Positions 1 to 10,868 are shown, counted from the first letter of the stretch. The stretch is DNA of 64,000 bases from Haberlea rhodopensis (GCA_907163345.1 CAJQUN010000056.1:124001-188000); one strand, 5' to 3'. The notes: a model not told the origin generated them from the letters alone. Made by a program: numbers and translations.

Positions 1-872
1 GATCGATACATTTGAAGCGATCAATCGCTTCACTATTTAAAATGGCCACTGCCCCCTGGCGATCGAGCGTTTCATTTGAGGCGGCCGATAGCGTCACTGT
101 TCGTCTTCCTCAAAAGTTTTACAGACGATACGGCGATCGATCACCTCGCCCTAGGGATCGATGGCCTCGACCTTTTCCAGTCAAAAATGGCATTTTTCTT
201 GCAAAAACCTCCACAATAACAATCCCCACACCCCATACACCATAAATCCTTAACAAGAGACTATAAATCCTCCCCAAAACACAGTAACCAAAAATCTCCA
301 AAAATCCATAAATTCAAACCCAACCAAAACACAACCAAATACTACAATACCACAATCAAAACGAAGATAAAGACGAGGGGAAGAAGATTGCCAACTTATC
401 TTCGAGAAATCAGGCTCCCAAGTCGAGCCTCCATCGATTTTGCACCAAGGGGAAAAAGGGAAAGGAAAATGGGAGAAAGAGACGCAGGAGAGAGGGGAGA
501 GAGAGGAGAGAATGCTTGAACACCGAGTCCACGTGGTATATATAGTACCAAAACTCCAAAATCCTGAGTCTTCCACAAATACATCATGACTCATTAAAAA
601 TCATTTGTTTTCAAATATTACCTCTCAATCTCAATTTTCATTACCAGCCCCAACTCAAAGTACCCCAGACCCCAAATCCCACCAAAGACCAAATTCCAAG
701 GTTATCACCACGATGAGAATATAATCTCAACCCTTGGATCCAACAACCCCAAATACCGGATTTAAAATCATCGGGAGTCCCAATACCGCAATTAATTCAT
801 AATTGCCAATTAAAAATCCATTAAGGATCATTACCACACCGGGATTTACACCATTAATTCCCGGGCATCACA
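1..872 (-). mobile_element. partial minus-strand LTR, Ty3/gypsy-like, cut by window edge
   Basis: On the minus strand this begins TGTGATGCCCGGG at 872, the same type of terminus (TGTGATGCCCC) as the chromovirus LTR further right. The plus-strand sequence to its right, from 873, is gag-like coding sequence of a copia element, so 872/873 is an insertion junction. A minus-strand TATA-like run lies at 537-544. Inside are GA-rich stretches and, at 1-180, several GCGATCGA-type short palindromes. No coding region is convincing; the small open frames here are not supported. It could be a solo LTR or the end of a larger element outside the window. The LTR identity is inferred from the terminus and the junction only. 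Confidence 0.55.
537..544 (-). promoter_or_regulatory. TATA-like box of the partial LTR
   Basis: An eight-base TATATATA core lies inside a near-palindromic GGTAC-type context on the minus strand, with GA-rich sequence downstream, as expected for an LTR U3/R boundary. It is a sequence match only; transcription was not tested. Confidence 0.35.
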
Positions 873-1582
873 AGATATATTCTTCCAAACAGGAATCAAA
901 AACCAAAACAACATGAATACACACAATATCACAAGCAACACCCTAGAACACCACCATCATTTACTGCACACACATTCCAGGACACACACAGACCGAAGAA
1001 GTTCACGGTTATCCAAGTGTGGATCCCAAAAGGACTAATCCTGTCTAGACCCAAGTAGGAATGGGTACCAATGAGATCATCGCGTTAATTGCAGAGACCT
1101 AGAATCCAGCAAGTTCCGAGCTCAGAGTGGTTCCTGGACAGTGGATGTTCTAGACATATGACAGGATCTACTATCTGAGTTAGTAGACTCCACCGGACCA
1201 AGAATAACATTCGGTGACAACGCGAAAGGTAGAATCGTGGGTGAGGGTAATATTATACATGGTAACATTATTATTAAATATGTAGTTTTTTAAAAAATTT
1301 ATGCTATAACATGATTAGCATTAATCAACTATGTGATAATGGACATCAGTAGAATTCAATCAGTACACCTGAACAATAAGATCTACGATGATAACATATT
1401 GCTTGTAGGTAAGAGGCATGATAACACTTATAAGATTGATTGGAATTTTGGATAAGCCAGTCTTACCTACTTGCTTTGCTGCCTTGAATAGTTCCAAAAA
1501 TTGGCTTGGCACAAGCGTTTGAGTGACTTAAACTTTAAAACTATTGCCAGTCTGCTTAAGCTTAATTTAGTTGATGGATAGC
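873..1582 (+). pseudogene. Sirevirus-like copia polyprotein remnant: gag C-terminus, protease start, GAG-pre-integrase
   Basis: Translation in shifting frames gives a gag tail that aligns with the gag tail of the minus-strand Sirevirus near 47.8-48.1 kb, from the very first base after the LTR junction. Next come a VWIPKG-like stretch and the protease hallmark LDSGCSRHMTG at about 1137-1170, then decayed sequence matching the pre-integrase domain. Stops and frameshifts are common, so it cannot encode a protein. The frame stops at 1582 where a second element is inserted, and the matching sequence resumes after 6376. The missing 5' LTR and gag start lie beyond the insertion at 872/873. Confidence 0.8.
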
Positions 1583-2095
1583 TGTTGAGCCTTAAACACA
1601 TGGTTGTGTTTAATGCGTTAACTTATCTCCGATTTATTTTTGAGTTTTGATGATCAACAAAACTTGTGTTTGTAATACTAATGTGTGTACTTAGTGTGCT
1701 GATTAAGTGATTAAAGGTGGATTGGAATTAAGAAAATCATTTGTGCACATTCTGGCATGGATCGCCCCAGGCGATGGCAGCCATGGGGGGTTCGCCACGG
1801 CAATCGACAGAGGCGACGCCGAGCCATGCGTGCAGGGGGAGTTCGCCCGAGGCGATGGCATGATCGCCTGAGGCGATGGCCCGAACGCCTGAGGCGATTG
1901 CTGGTTCGTTTGAGGCGATGAAGATTTTGGACATGCTGAGGCTACGGCCTTGATTTTTGCTATTGATCGCCTGAGGCGATGCGTGTAATCTGCTGACCGT
2001 TGGGGCGCGGCGATGGAGATCGTTTGAGGCGATGCAGGAGTGATTTCAGTCTTATGTGTAGCAACGGCTAGTAGGAGCCTAGGGGGCTTCCTACA

Positions 2096-2103
2096 CTATA
2101 AAT
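2096..2103 (+). promoter_or_regulatory. TATA-like box in the 5' LTR
   Basis: The string CTATAAATATT follows the palindrome cluster and precedes the conserved downstream LTR half. The same box occurs at about 5669-5678 in the 3' LTR. The position suits an LTR promoter; the start site is not visible. Confidence 0.4.
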
Positions 2104-2397
2104 ATTGATGCTTTGGAGCATTGTGAAGCGAAGAAACAAGCCTACAAACTTCATCAAAGCTTTGCCAATTCAAATTTCAAATAGCTTTGCAATCTCCATA
2201 CATTGTTGTTGTATTGGAGCTTGTAATTCTTTTATTTTGATAGAGTCTTGTTTTCTTCATGTTGGTACACCGTGAAGGTGTTTGTTGAGTTGTTGTAAGG
2301 TCCTCCAACACCAAAGAAAGTTGGAAATTGTAAAGTCATCAACAAGTATAGTTGGTGCATGTGTTGTGGCTATCCTTGGAGCCCTTAAGGCCAAGAA

Positions 2398-2490
2398 GAC
2401 TCGTGAAGAGTGTTGGTAGCTCGTGAAGAGCTTTGTGTACTCGTGAAGAGTATTGTGCTCGTGAAGAGCTTTGTGAACTCGGGAAGAGTT
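2398..2490 (+). repeat. short CTCGTGAAGAG tandem repeats in the LTR
   Basis: About five imperfect copies of an ACTCGTGAAGAGT-like unit, itself partly palindromic, spaced roughly 17-22 bp apart. The same block is present in the 3' LTR near 5971-6062. Confidence 0.75.
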
Positions 2491-2795
2491 GTATTTGTGG
2501 CTAACTTGGAGCCCTCAAGGCCTAGATCATTTGTTCTAGTGGAACCTCGGTTGGAGGTTATCTAACCGGGAAGAGGAGACGTAGGCGATTTATCGCCGAA
2601 CTTCTATAACAAATATCCTTGTCATTTACCGCATTATTACATTACGCATTTATTTATTTATTTACTTCTTCTTTATTTTATTTATCGATTGACTTAAGCC
2701 TTCCGCAAGCGCAAACTCTTTTATTTTGCAAACTCATTTTAAAAAGCTAAAGTAGCCAATGAATCTCATTCACCCCCCTCTTCGATTCCAACAAG

Positions 2796-2810
2796 TGGTA
2801 TCAGAGCCAG
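2796..2810 (+). other. primer-binding site (initiator Met tRNA type)
   Basis: TGGTATCAGAGCCAG lies two bases after the LTR end. It is the usual plant copia primer-binding sequence, complementary to the 3' end of initiator methionine tRNA. Confidence 0.9.
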
Positions 2811-2841
2811 TTGATTTTTGTTTTTAAATAAAAAAATTTAT

Positions 2842-4497
2842 ATGGCTAATCTAGCAAATGAGTTTGCACAAGGTCAATCGACAAATAGGCATCCGCTCTT
2901 CACGGGTGATAATTACGGGTATTGGAAGAATAGAATATCTCTATACATCCAATCTGTAGATTATGATCTTTGGAAGATTATTGTGAAAGGTCTACACATT
3001 CCTTTAAAGGAAGTTGGGGGAATAAGTGTTCCCAAAGAAATGTACGACTTCACAAGAGCGGACATGATTTTAATATCTCAAAATGCTAAAGCTATTAATA
3101 TTTTGCATTGTGCTTTAGATATGAAGGAGTACAACCGGATCTCGATGTGCTCAACCGCAAAGGAGATATGGGACAAATTACAAATTTGTCATGAGGGCAC
3201 TAATCAAGTGAAGGAGACCAAGATTGATCTATTGCAACTCAAATATGAGACATTTGAGATGGAGTCCGGAGAAGAGGTTGATTCGATGTTTAGAAGGCTC
3301 ACTCAAATCATAAACGAGCTTGCCCAAATTGGAGAGAAGTATCCTCCAAAGCAAATATGGAGAAGAGCTCTAAGAGCCTTGCCAAAGGAATGAGATGCAA
3401 AGAGGACGGCCATCATTGAATCTAACAAAGGAGAAAGTGCATCTTATGACCTTGATGAACTTCATGGCACATTGGTAACCCATGAGCTTGAAGTGTCAAC
3501 AAGGAAAGAAATAAAGGAGGAAGATAGATCCAAAAGAAATGGGATTGCCTTGGTTGGGAGGAAAGATCAATCCGAGGATGAAGATGATGATGATGATGAA
3601 GATATGGTCTTGTTTACTAAAAAGTTCAAGAAGCTCTTCAACAAACACAACAAGCCAAAGACCTCCGGTGCTACCAAACATGATTCCAAACACGAGGTAA
3701 CTTGTTATAATTGTCAAGAAAAAGGTCATTATGCTAACAAATGTCCTAGGAAGAAGAATGAGGACAAAGGGAAGAAGAATGCCCTTATAGCCACATGGAG
3801 TGATAGTGACTCCGATGAAGAAGAAGCAACAAACCTTTGTCTCATGGCCAAAGATGACACAAATGATGAAGAATATGAAAGCGACGATGAGGTACCATCT
3901 TTTGATGAATTACTAGAGTCTTATCATGAGCTTATTGATGTTCTTGACAAAACCAAGATGAGTAACAAATTACTTAAACTTGAGGTAGCCAAGAAAGATG
4001 AAGAAAATAAATTATTGAAAAATGAGTTAAATTCTTTGAAAAAATCTTTTTGCAAATTTAGTGAGAGTAGTGTAAAAATGAATGAATTGCTTGGCTTGCA
4101 ACGTTGTAGCTTTGATAAAGCCGGACTAGGCTTCTCAAGCAAAACTAAAACTTTTTCAAGCTTGTTGGCTAAAGCAAAGCATAATTCTCATACTTGCACT
4201 TATTGTTGCAAAGATGGTCATTCTAAGAATAAGTGTAGGTTTGCCAAAATCCAATACCAACCTAACAAAATGTGGAAATGGATTCCAAAGGTGTCAATGG
4301 AAGCTAACCCTCAAGGACCCAAAAATCAAATGGGTACCAAAGATCCTCCTATTGTTAATTTGTTTTGTAGGGACAACAATGGGATGGAGGATGAAGGCAC
4401 AAGCAACTCAAAGGAGAAGATTATCTCATTCACCTCAATAGAGGAAGCACGAGGCATAGGACCAATGGCAAGAACGTACTCTTGTCATCGAAGGTAA
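2842..4497 (+). pseudogene. gag (capsid and nucleocapsid) of the gag-only element, one premature stop
   Basis: The frame has 552 codons including one in-frame TGA at 3391-3393, where related gags have tryptophan (LPK.WDAKR context), so TGG to TGA is the likely change. I take the ATG at 2842 because MANLANEF follows it and the upstream codons are AT-rich leader. The first 180 residues look like a copia gag (UBN2-type) domain: FTGDNYGYWK at the start, then EIWDKLQ and a LKYETFEM region. A first CCHC knuckle (CYNCQEKGHYANKC) lies at about 3702-3745 and a second (CTYCCKDGHSKNKC) at about 4197-4238. An acidic stretch and a Lys/Glu-rich probable coiled coil lie between them. The protein would coat element RNA in cytoplasmic particles. 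No pol follows. Confidence 0.85.
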
Positions 4498-5106
4498 AAT
4501 TTATTTTATACATTTTAAAAGAGCAATTTAAAATTTAATTGGCACAAATTAATTGTGACCAATAAATATGAAGCTCAAACATTCAATGTAGTAAAATGCA
4601 TAACCCCTTAGCACATGCACATATAAATTGTTTAATGCATGATATATGCTTATTTTGTTATAGTAAGTATCTTGACATGCCTTGTATTCAAATTTGAATA
4701 TGCAATGTGCAATTATGTGATTAATAAGCTTATCTAATGATGTTTTGATGTTTTTAATGTTAATTGGACATAGGTGCATGAACTATTGGTAGAACATATG
4801 CACACATTACAACATTTAGAATTTATTGTTGAGTGCCTTAAACACATGTTTGTGGTTCATCTCTATGATTTAATCTTAGGCTTGTTATGCTTATTACATG
4901 CTTGATGATGAACATGTGTAAAATGTTAAATTATGCTATGTTTATTTAAATTTTGTGCTTTTTGATTATCACAAAAAGGGGGAGAATGTTGTGATAAAGA
5001 TGTACTTGGTAATCTTGTATGTGCTATGCAATTGTTAAGGGGGAGTCATGTTTACTCACATTTCATGCATAGTTACATATTCAAGTGTATCAAGTTTTGT
5101 GATCAT
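4498..5106 (+). other. non-coding spacer with extra polypurine-like tracts
   Basis: AT-rich sequence between the gag stop and the polypurine tract, with no significant ORF. It contains two further purine tracts of the same style, AAAAAGGGGGAGAATG near 4974-4989 and AAGGGGGAGTC near 5037-5047. Repeated polypurine tracts upstream of the 3' LTR are a known Sirevirus feature. Confidence 0.7.
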
Positions 5107-5121
5107 CAAAAAGGGGGAGAT
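5107..5121 (+). other. polypurine tract
   Basis: AAAAAAGGGGGAGAT directly precedes the TG of the 3' LTR, the normal position of the plus-strand primer. Confidence 0.85.
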
Positions 5122-6371
5122 TGTTGAGCCTTAAACACATGGTTGTGTTTAATGCGTTAACTTATCTCCGGTTTATTTTTGAGTTTTGATGATCAACAAA
5201 ACTTGTGTTTGTAATACTAATGTGTGTACTTAGTGTGCAGATTAAGTGATTAAAAGTGGATTGAAATGAAGAAAATCATTTGTGCACATTCTGGCATGGA
5301 TCGCCCCAGGCGATGGTGACCATCGCCCGAGGCGATGGCAGCCATGGGGGGTTCGCCACGGCAATCGACAGAGGCGACGCCGAGCCATGCGCGCAGGGGG
5401 AGTTCGCCCGAGGCGATGGCATGATCGCCTGAGGCGATTGCTGGTTCGTTTGAGGCGATGAAGATTTTGGACATGCTGAGGCTACGGCCTTGATTTTTTC
5501 TATTAATCGCCTGAGGTGATCTACCGATCGCCTGAGGCGATGCGTGTAATCTGCTGACCGTTGGGGCGCGGCGATGGAGATCGTTTGAGGCGATGGCTGA
5601 GGCGATGCAGGAGTGATTTCAGCCTTATGTGTAGCAACGGCTAGTAGGAGCCTAGGGGGCTTCCTACACTATAAATATTGATGCTTTGGATCATTTTGAA
5701 GCGAAGAAACAAGCCTACAAACTTCATCAAAGCTTTGCCAATTCAAATTTCAAATAGCTTTGCAATCTCTATATATTGTTGTTGTATTGGAGCTTGTAAT
5801 TCTTTTATTTTGATTGAGTCTTATTTTCTTCATGTTGGTACACCGTGAAGGTGTTTGTTGAGTTGTTGTAAGGTCCTCCAACACCAAAGCAAGTTGGAAA
5901 TTGTAAAGTCATCAACAAGTATAGTTGGTGCATGTGTTGTGGCTATCCTTGGAGCCCTTAAGGCCAAGAAGACTCGTGAAGAGTGTTGGTAGCTCGTGAA
6001 GAGCTTTGTGTACTCGTGAAGAGTATTGTGCTCGTGAAGAGCTTTGTAAACTCGGGAAGAGTTGTATTTGTGGCTAACTTGGAGCCCTCAAGGCCAAGAT
6101 CATTTGTTCTAGTGGAACCTCGGTTGGAGGTTATCTAACTGGGAAGAGGAGAGAGACGTAGGCGATTCATCGCCGAACTTCTATAACAAATATCCTTGTC
6201 ATTTACCACATTATTGCATTACGCATTTATTTATTTATTTACTTCTTCTTTATTTTATTTATCGATTGACTTAAGCCTTCCGCAAGCGCAAACTCTTTTA
6301 TTTTGCAAACTCATTTTAAAAAGCTAAAGTAGCCAAGGAATCTCATTCACCCCCCCTCTTCGATTCTAACA
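5122..6371 (+). repeat. 3' LTR of the gag-only element
   Basis: About 1250 bp, same ends as the 5' LTR. It differs mainly by insertions and deletions within the GCGATCGCCTGAGGCGAT palindrome cluster (about 5295-5605), plus scattered substitutions. The downstream TSD ATAGC follows at 6372. Confidence 0.9.
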
Positions 6372-6376
6372 ATAGC

Positions 6377-9045
6377 CCCAGATAGAGTTCTCAAAAGATA
6401 AGATTTGTTCAGCATGCCATCTTGGTAAGCAGATCAGATCTACCTTTAAGAACAGAGGTAGTAAATCTTCTTCTCGGTGCCTAGAGTTGCTTCGCATGGA
6501 TCTTTTTGGTCATATACCAGTGACAAGTCTATGGGGAATGAAGTATACCCTAGTGTTAATAGACTATTTCTATCGTTTTACGTGGGTCCTGTTTCTAACT
6601 GGCAAAGATCATGCTACTCCAAAGCTGATCAAAGTATTGTAAAGACTACAAAACGAGAAGTCGTGTGTGATAGATATAATTCACAGTGATAAAGGTACTG
6701 AGTTTACCAATCAATCACTCGAATCATATCTAGATGATCTTGGTATTAAACATGAATACTCTGCTGCTAGAACCCCGCAACAAAATGGAATTGCAGAGCG
6801 TAGAAACTGCACTTTGAAAGAAATTGCGCAAACTATGCTTACAGCAGAAATCTCTCAGAGATTTTGGGCAGAACAGTTAATACATCTTGCTATACGCAGA
6901 ACATATCGATGATTAATAAACGAGCGAACAAAACACTGTATGAGATCTGGAATCACAGTAAGCCAAATATTCCTTATTTCCATGTGTTCGGTTGCAAATT
7001 TTTATTCATAACAATGGAAAGGCTCATCTCACCGCTTTTGATGCTAAATCAGATGCAGGAATATTTCTTAGCTACTCTGTTGTCAGTAAGGCTTTTAGAG
7101 TATTTAATAATAGAACACTTACAATAGAGGAATCTATTCATGTGAAATTTGATGAATCCTTTGATAATTCTATCTCTGAACTGCAAATCAATAATTTGAG
7201 TAAGCGATTGGAAAATACACATATTGATAATGATTATGATGATGAGTTGGATTACAGTAGAAGGGTCGACTGTATTTTAGAACCAGAAGTCCCGGAAGCC
7301 CAAGCAGAGGTACCTACTGGTCCACAAGAACTGAACCTACTGCCGGGGACGCTAATGAATCTACCCCTAATGCAGTAGATATAGCAAATACCAACGATGA
7401 ATCAATCCAGCCTACTGAGCTGCCAACTCAAATACCTACTGACGAAGGAACAAAACCCTCTTTGACCTCCGCTCCGGTGGAAGAAGAATCATCCACTTGA
7501 GCAGGTCATAGGTAACCCTACTGCTCCTCTCAGAACCAGATGACAGATGATAAATGAATTTCTTCATGGTGAATTCATCTCTCACATAGAACCCAAGAAG
7601 ATAGATGATGCTATTTTAGATCCAAACTGGGTAGAAGCTACGCAAGAAGAACTTAATCAATTTGAGAGAAATAAAGTTTGGCACTTAGTACTACGTCCAC
7701 CGCATTACACTATTATAGGTATCAAATGGGTATTCAGAAATATATTGGACGAGAATGGTACAGTATTCAGGAATAAAGCAATATTAGTTGCACATGGATA
7801 CATACAGGAAAGAGGCATCGATTTCGATGAAACTTTTGTTCTTGTAGCCCGATTAGAAGCTATTCACATATTTCTTGCATTTGCTACATTCAAGGACTTT
7901 AAAGTATGTTAGATGGACGTTAAGAACGTTTTTCTTAATGGCAAACTCCAATAAGAGGTTTATGTTGAACAACCTCTTGGGTTTGAAAACCATCAGCAGC
8001 TTTCCTTTGTTATTAAACTAGACAAAGCTCTGTATGGTCTGAAACAAGCTCCCCGAGCATGGTATGAGACTCTATCTGGCTGAGCACAACTTTACCATTG
8101 GCACTGTAGACAGGACCCTTTTTAAATTCACAAATGGTGACCATACTTTACCAGTTCAGATATATATTGATGATATTATTTTTGTAGTACTAACCCAAAA
8201 CTTTGCGAGAAATTCTCTAAAACATAAAGGATCAGTTTGAGATGAGCATGATGGGGGAGTTATCGTTTTTCCTAGGATTGCAAGTCAAGCAGTCTGCTGA
8301 GGGAATTCTTATCAACCAGTCGAAGTACACAAAAGAGCTATTAAAGAAGTACGGTATGAGCACTAGTTCAGTAGCAACCACTTCCATGAGCTCGTCTGCT
8401 AAACTAGATTTGGACGAAGCAGGCATACCAGTAGAGGTAACTATGTATCGCGGTATTATCAGATCTCTAATGTACTTGACATCCAGCAGACCTGGCATCA
8501 TATTTATTGTATATATGTGTGTTCGCTTCCAATCTAATCCTAAGCAATCACATTACACTGCTACTAAGAGGAGTCCTAAATATTTAAAAGGAACTAAAAA
8601 TGTTGGCCTCTGGTATCCCGAAGATTCCACATTTAATTTAATTGGATATTCAGATGCTGACTATGCGGGATGTAAGATTGATAGGAAGAGTATCAGTGTA
8701 TACTGTCAATTCCTAGGAGATAAATTGATTTCATGAGGTTGCAAGAAGCAGCCATCCATCGCAACGTCTACTGCAGAGGCATAATACCTTGCTGCTGGAA
8801 GTTGTTATGCTCAACTACTATGGATTCAACATCAATTAAGAGATTATGGAATTGAGTCCACTGAGGCACCATTTTTTGTGATAATACGTCTGCTATAGCC
8901 ATCACGTATAATCCAGTTCTTTCTCGGACCAAGCATATTGGTATTCATCGTCACTTCATCGGAGATCATGTAATTAAGAAGAAGACTCGTTTGGAATACG
9001 TATCTACCGAACAACAAGCATCAGACATTTTCACAAAAATCAAAG
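6377..9045 (+). pseudogene. Sirevirus-like copia pol pseudogene: integrase, RT, RNase H
   Basis: This continues the polyprotein interrupted at 1582. Recognisable blocks in order: HLGKQIRS and LLRMDLFG (integrase start, about 6420-6520); SDKGTEF at 6682; TPQQNGIAERRN at 6771-6810 (integrase Asp/Glu region); an RT segment at 7547-7912 (WVEATQEELNQFERNKVW to FLAFATFKDFKVC) followed by a stop; ALYGLKQAPRAW near 8030; a damaged YVDD-type region near 8165; FFLGLQVKQ at 8267; and RNase H DADYAG near 8655. The frame breaks several times by stops and small indels. The closest relative in the window is the intact minus-strand pol at 44516-47665. Confidence 0.88.
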
Positions 9046-9249
9046 TTTTGTGAAAAAATTGTTGCTTAGATGAGCGACACGTGTCCATGCGTCCTTTCAT
9101 CTACAGTACGATGTTACATCTCCCTTCTTCTTTAACCAACATTAACATTTTCAATTTTCACTTTCACCATTTCAGATTTACTGTGCTAACATACTTTCGA
9201 AGCAAATTTTTTTAGACTTCGTAGTTTCTCGTATCCTTCCCAAATCAAC

Positions 9250-9570
9250 ATGTCGAAGACCAGCCAACCAAGTTTCGTCACCAACGCTGTCCACATTGAT
9301 TTTGAATATGTCTACACAAGATCCGATGACGGAATGATAAGCATATTCAGATGTCTGGAAAACTCAGGGCTATTGGTTATGTTAAGTCTGACTCCACTAT
9401 TCTACAAGGAAGCCCTAATGGATTATGCTTCAGCGAAAGTAATCAACAACTCAGTGGTGGCTTCTATTTGAAATCAATCAGTGACTGTCACCCAAGAGAA
9501 TTTCACTACCCAACTGAGCCTTCCCACTGCCGGGCTCACCCATTTATCTGCCAAGTTTTGTCATCACCAA
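9250..9570 (+). pseudogene. fragment of the post-pol envelope-like ORF
   Basis: It begins with ATG at 9250. The first forty residues, including EYVYTRSDDGMISIFRCLE, align with the start of the post-pol ORF of the Sirevirus at 44131 (DIYRAEDAEMVSIFRALESS). Soon after, the frame is lost: the ORF ends at 9471 and no long frame follows. Only about 0.3 kb remains before the 3' LTR, so most of the ORF has been deleted. Its place, after RNase H and on the same strand, is the same in both elements. The function is unknown. Confidence 0.65.
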
Positions 9571-9582
9571 AAATGGGAAAAT

Positions 9583-10868
9583 TGTTGGGAAAACATTTCT
9601 ACGTTTTGGTGATAACAAATGTCTACTGCTTGGAGCGTCTACTGCATCAAAGAAGCCTATTGATGAAAATATCGTCGAATGACTCTACAATCGTATACCA
9701 GGTACAAAGACTAAGAGATATCGTCTACCGGGTACAAAGACTAAGAGATGTAATTTACCGGGTACAAATACTGAGAAATATCATCTACCATGTACAAATA
9801 GTAGAAGATATCGTCCACCAGAAACAAAGAGTAGAAGTCATCATCTACCGGATGCAGAGAATAGAGGTCTACTGGAACAGAGTATCTAAATCAACTGTGT
9901 AAATCTTCAGTAGATACCAGCAGAGAGTCGAAGACATTACTTGACCTTAGTCCAGCAGACTAAGTAACTAATGAGTAACCAGCAGACGATGGAAAAAGAC
10001 ATCAGTTGTCTTTTGTCGAGCAGATTAAAACCTTCAAGGAGAAGCCAACAGATGTATAAGGCAACATGACAAAACTAGTACAGTTTCACTTTGACAAATA
10101 GTACAACAGAGTAGTGCATTACCATATCAGCGCTACCAATCTCGTCAGAATGAACTAGAAGTTGATAAAAAAAAAATGGAAAGAAGACAAAAAGAATTTG
10201 GATGAAAATCAGGAAGCTGATTTTACGCAGTTCTTTCCATTTAAAGAATAGTTGCCGTCAGACTTTCAAGTCCATAAATACGTCGAAGAGAAGAATGAAG
10301 AAAGCTCTCAACTCTCAGAAATCATGAATCAACTTCATTCGAAAAACAGCAAAACATTCAAAACACTTATTGAAACATTCTGAAGTTTTGCAGAGCAGTG
10401 TCCAAGCACTATTGAGATCTTGAAGATCAAAGTCTACTGCTCAAAAACACTTGAAGATCAAAGTTTTATATTTTGTGTGAGTGTTGAAAAATGACGTTGT
10501 AACAATTGTGATTGTTGTATTGCTAGTAGTTTAGGCAAATCTGTGTTGGTACCTAAGTATGTTGTATACTGAAAAGTGTAAATCAAAGTCTTCTAGTGTA
10601 ACCTTCCTGCAAAGGAAGAATGAGAGACGTAGAACTCCGGTGTCATTTACTTTCTATACCATATCTTACTGTTTCTAGTATCTACCAATCAGTTATTAAC
10701 TCACAAGTACAGTAGACACCTTCCGCACTACTTTTAGTTGTCTACTGACTTGCTATCAATTGAGATCTTACTGCAGTACTTAACATTCTGCTTTATATCG
10801 AAGAATCGAAAAATTGAGTCTAGTGTTTATTCAACCCTCCCCCTTCTAAATACTACCCGATTCTAACA
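9583..10868 (+). repeat. 3' LTR of the left-hand copia element
   Basis: It starts TGTTGGGAAAACATT right after a degraded purine tract (AAAAATGGGAAAAT, 9569-9582) and ends ..CCGATTCTAACA. The solo LTR at 61420-61967 has the same ends and shared blocks (GTGTAACCTTCCTGCAAA, AATGAGAGACGTA, CTACTGCAGTACTTAACA), which fixes both boundaries. It is more than twice as long as the solo copy, partly through the 30-bp tandem repeats at its left side. The 5' partner LTR is outside the window or lost. Confidence 0.85.
9694..9880 (+). repeat. 30-bp tandem repeat in the LTR, about six copies
   Basis: The unit resembles TCTACCGGGTACAAAGACTA followed by AGAGAT and four variable bases. Six imperfect copies run head to tail. 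The period is a multiple of three, so a chance ORF here reads as a ten-residue repeat; it is not supported as a protein. Confidence 0.85.

Larger units (their letters stand above)
1583..2793 (+). repeat. 5' LTR of the gag-only element
   Basis: It starts TGTTGAGCC and ends CCAACA, two bases before the primer-binding site. It carries a cluster of short palindromes of the type TCGCCTGAGGCGA (about 1760-2040) and, downstream, an irregular series of CTCGTGAAGAG repeats (about 2398-2490). A TATAAATA-like box at about 2096-2103 may mark the promoter. It matches the 3' LTR closely except for indels in the palindrome cluster. Confidence 0.9.
1583..6371 (+). mobile_element. complete gag-only non-autonomous LTR retrotransposon (TR-GAG type, copia/Sirevirus-like)
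   Basis: Two LTRs of about 1.2 kb (1583-2793 and 5122-6371), each starting TGTTGAGCC and ending ..CTAACA or ..CCAACA, enclose a 2.3-kb interior. The 5-bp target duplication ATAGC is at 1578-1582 and 6372-6376. The interior has a primer-binding site, a single gag reading frame, a 0.6-kb non-coding spacer and a polypurine tract. No protease, integrase, reverse transcriptase or RNase H motif is present, so mobilisation would need enzymes from another element. Gag-only elements of this layout are known in plants as TR-GAGs. It sits inside the older copia element at 873-10868 and is therefore younger than it. Confidence 0.9.

Noticed and set aside
1737..1934. Minus-strand ORF with repeated AIASG units in the LTR
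   Set aside because: It reads through the palindrome array; the peptide repeat only mirrors the DNA repeat.
2398..2490. CRISPR-like array (regular short repeats in the LTR)
   Set aside because: Spacers are only a few bases, the units are imperfect, the context is a plant LTR and no cas genes exist.
9351..9902. 183-codon ORF with ten-residue repeats (VQRLRDIVYR-like)
   Set aside because: The repeat is a by-product of the 30-bp DNA tandem repeat in the LTR, and the ORF crosses the LTR boundary.
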